From Symbiodinium natans (lineage: Eukaryota > Sar > Dinophyceae > Suessiales > Symbiodiniaceae): a stretch of 15,000 nucleotides of DNA. The translations under genes and the position numbers were made by a program. Location of the stretch: the NCBI GenBank assembly GCA_905221605.1, contig CAJNDS010002157.1:385001-400000 (forward strand), read 5' to 3'. The notes below the pieces were generated by a model. That model was not told the DNA's origin. It did not search any database and worked only from the letters and a program-made list of their open reading frames with translations. How positions within the stretch are numbered: position 1 is the first letter of the stretch; each line of letters begins with the position of its first letter. Shown here one piece after another: positions 13,524-15,000 of the stretch.

Positions 13524-13800
13524 GTCCCCCAAAGCCCGGGAGCAACTCTCCGAGTATCGGGGCTCGGGTGCAGAGCTGAATACGGAGTTCGCGGCTCATT
13601 CTCATTAGTGTTTTTCTCTTTCATAGTATAGAATTATAGTTTGCAGCTACAGAGCCTTCTGAAACACCACGAACTACCCATCAAACAGAATGAGAACTGA
13701 CATGCGCGGTCACAAGTCAAACGGGCATTCCTTTTTTCGGCTTCGCGCGACACAGGTGTCGCAATCCAAAACGTCCTGGGGCCCACAGGGCTTCTTGGAG
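13524..13800. other. Unique spacer
   Basis: No gene recognisable. ACAGGGCTTCTTGGAGTT (13785-13802) at its right end repeats 13122-13139 with one mismatch, and both copies directly precede a TTTAGGG tract. Confidence 0.55.
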
Positions 13801-13833
13801 TTTAGGGTTTAGGCTGAGGGTTTAGGGTTTAGG
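13801..13833 (+). repeat. Short TTTAGGG tract
   Basis: About four units with one GCTGAGGG variant. ACCCTAAAACCC in the opposite orientation follows at 13842-13853. Confidence 0.9.
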
Positions 13834-14032
13834 AAAATAATACCCTAAAACCCGCAACGACTTTTTGTTCGCATCTCTCAGGCCAACGCAGGCGAAAATC
13901 GGATCCATTGCGGGGAGCACCTCGCCCTGTGCCAAGTCCCTAAATCCCCTCCCCCTAAGATGAGCCCTCCCCTCCGCACCCCCCTCATATTAAACACTCC
14001 AACGTATAGTCTTCACAAAGACAAACATAGAG

Positions 14033-14087
14033 TTTGGGGTTTAGGGTTTAGGGTTTACGGTTTAGGGTTTAAAGTTTAGGGTTTAGG
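14033..14087 (+). repeat. TTTAGGG tract, about 8 units
   Basis: Includes TTTGGGG, TTTACGG and TTTAAAG variants between AT-moderate flanks. Confidence 0.93.
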
Positions 14088-14217
14088 ACAATCCTGAGCC
14101 CGAGAATGAAGCTTTTGTTGCAGCCCATACGTCATAAGTCCTTCCATTCTCATTCGAAGCTTTGACATAAGCAGCCCGAGACCAACCAAAAAAAAAACTC
14201 ACCTTGAACTCTGAAAC

Positions 14218-14380
14218 TTGGGATCTTCCCCCTTTATACTAGCAGTCCTTAAATAGGGTTTAGGGTTTAGGGTTTAGGGTTTAGGGTTAGAATACAGGGT
14301 AGTATGATAATCCCTATTAAGCACTGTTAGGATGTAGAATCCCCATTAAGGGCTGTTAGTATAAGAGGGGAGCATCCCAA
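14218..14380. mobile_element. MITE-like element with ~41-bp terminal inverted repeats
   Basis: The left terminus (14218-14260) starts TTGGGATCTTCCCCC and is the inverted counterpart of the right terminus (14338-14380), which ends GGGGAGCATCCCAA. An extra partial right arm lies at 14308-14331. The 163-bp interior carries a TTTAGGG tract (14255-14290) and no open frame. Outside the termini, CTCTGAAAC (14209-14217) and CTCTGGAGC (14381-14389) match at 7 of 9, a plausible target-site duplication. The 9-bp size would fit a Mutator-like transposase in trans, but that is inference. Confidence 0.75.
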
Positions 14381-14417
14381 CTCTGGAGCTCCACCGGCCG
14401 GAGGGTGAAGGGGCTCG

Positions 14418-14426
14418 CCCCCCCCC
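14418..14426 (-). repeat. Poly-C run of 9
   Basis: A short C homopolymer in GC-rich spacer (14391-14525) that has no recognisable gene. Confidence 0.8.
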
Positions 14427-14525
14427 GCACCTGCAGCCTCGACGGAGAAGGCCGCATCTAAGAGAGGCCCAGCTCTTCCAACCAGAGGTCTCAGGGTTCT
14501 GCAGGGTTCGCTAGGTACCATCATG

Positions 14526-14600
14526 CCTAAACCCTAGACCCTAAACCCTAAACCCCTAAACCCTAAACCCTACACCCTAAACCCTAAACCCTAAACCTTA
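14526..14600 (-). repeat. CCCTAAA tract, about 10 units
   Basis: Near-perfect units with CCCTAGA, CCCCTAAA and CCCTACA variants. Confidence 0.95.
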
Positions 14601-14712
14601 ATCGAAGACCTGGAAGACGGGGCAAACGAATTCGCGCAGCCCAAGGCATAAGAACATCGGGACTGCCTCGAAACGCTGGGCACCAATTGGTGCCGAAGAT
14701 TGGGGCTTAGCA

Positions 14713-14772
14713 GGGGTTTAGGGTTTAGGGTTTAGGGTTTCGTGTTTAGGGTTTAGGGTTCAGGGTTTAGGG
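14713..14772 (+). repeat. TTTAGGG tract, about 8 units
   Basis: Interrupted once by TTTCGTG and once by TTCAGGG. Confidence 0.94.
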
Positions 14773-14892
14773 ATCACACACCTTCTGCTATAGTCTGGCG
14801 ATAGCCCTTTCAGCGAGTATGTGGTCTGTAAACAATATTATCAGGCTCAGTTGCACGGGGACTTCGGTCGAATCGCTAGGTCCCCGAAGCCG

Positions 14893-15000
14893 TAAACCCT
14901 GAACCCATAGCCCCCAAAACCCCGAAGACCCCAAACCCTAAACCCTGAATCCATAGCCCCCAAAACCCCTAAGACCCTAAGCCCCCAAAACCCCTAAGCT
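14893..15000 (-). repeat. 46-bp and 25-bp tandem repeats built from decayed heptamers
   Basis: A 46-bp unit beginning TAAACCCTGAA and containing CCATAGCCCCCAAAACCCC occurs at 14893-14938 and 14939-14984. Its core AGCCCCCAAAACCCCTAAG then recurs with 25-bp spacing (14955-14973, 14980-14998). The array runs off the window edge. Confidence 0.88.

Overview
This window looks like nuclear DNA of a eukaryote with the plant-type telomere heptamer TTTAGGG (CCCTAAA on the other strand). That heptamer is known from land plants, many green algae, oomycetes, cryptophytes and several alveolates (dinoflagellates, chromerids, Eimeria-like coccidians). The sequence does not let me choose among these. There are none of the long CAG tracts typical of Eimeria coding DNA, and I noticed no spliced-leader-like sequence. 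No protein-coding gene, tRNA, rRNA or other RNA gene could be supported. The open frames are short, many run through repeat tracts, and none encodes a domain I recognise.

The layout is very unusual. About 45 separate tracts of telomere heptamers, from about 2 to about 16 units each, are scattered along all 15 kb. They lie in both orientations and are separated by roughly 50 to 1000 bp of apparently unique spacer. Tracts range from perfect (12899-13010, 13422-13520, 6273-6380) to heavily decayed (2263-2400, 3280-3365, 3771-3905, 7129-7195). Several carry a locally amplified variant unit: TTTAGGGG at 5127-5190, GGGCTTA at 3550-3577, CCCCAAA at 2024-2056, and TTTAGG at 11024-11041. This points to interstitial telomeric or subtelomeric DNA, not a true chromosome end.

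The main discovery is that several tracts are bracketed by short direct repeats of the unique flanking DNA, like target-site duplications. Examples are 29 of 29 bp around 2424-2512, 10 of 11 around 2639-2703, an imperfect ~22 bp around 2945-3011, ~17 of 20 around 6907-6945, 10 of 11 around 8136-8223, 9 of 9 around 9971-10037, and an 11-bp match with one gap around 10510-10604. This suggests telomeric DNA was repeatedly inserted at staggered breaks in pre-existing sequence.

Other structures are a perfect 43-bp-arm palindrome with a 1-nt centre made of telomeric units (8530-8616), a head-to-head telomere junction (7353-7436), and a dispersed fold-back or MITE-like family (4536-4588, 8426-8487, 14218-14380, perhaps 9368-9395). 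There are also a 50-bp tandem duplication (6024-6123), a 32-bp AT-rich tandem repeat (194-282), and long poly-C, poly-G and poly-T runs. Nothing in the window shows genes working together. It is best read as gene-free, rearrangement-prone subtelomere-like DNA.
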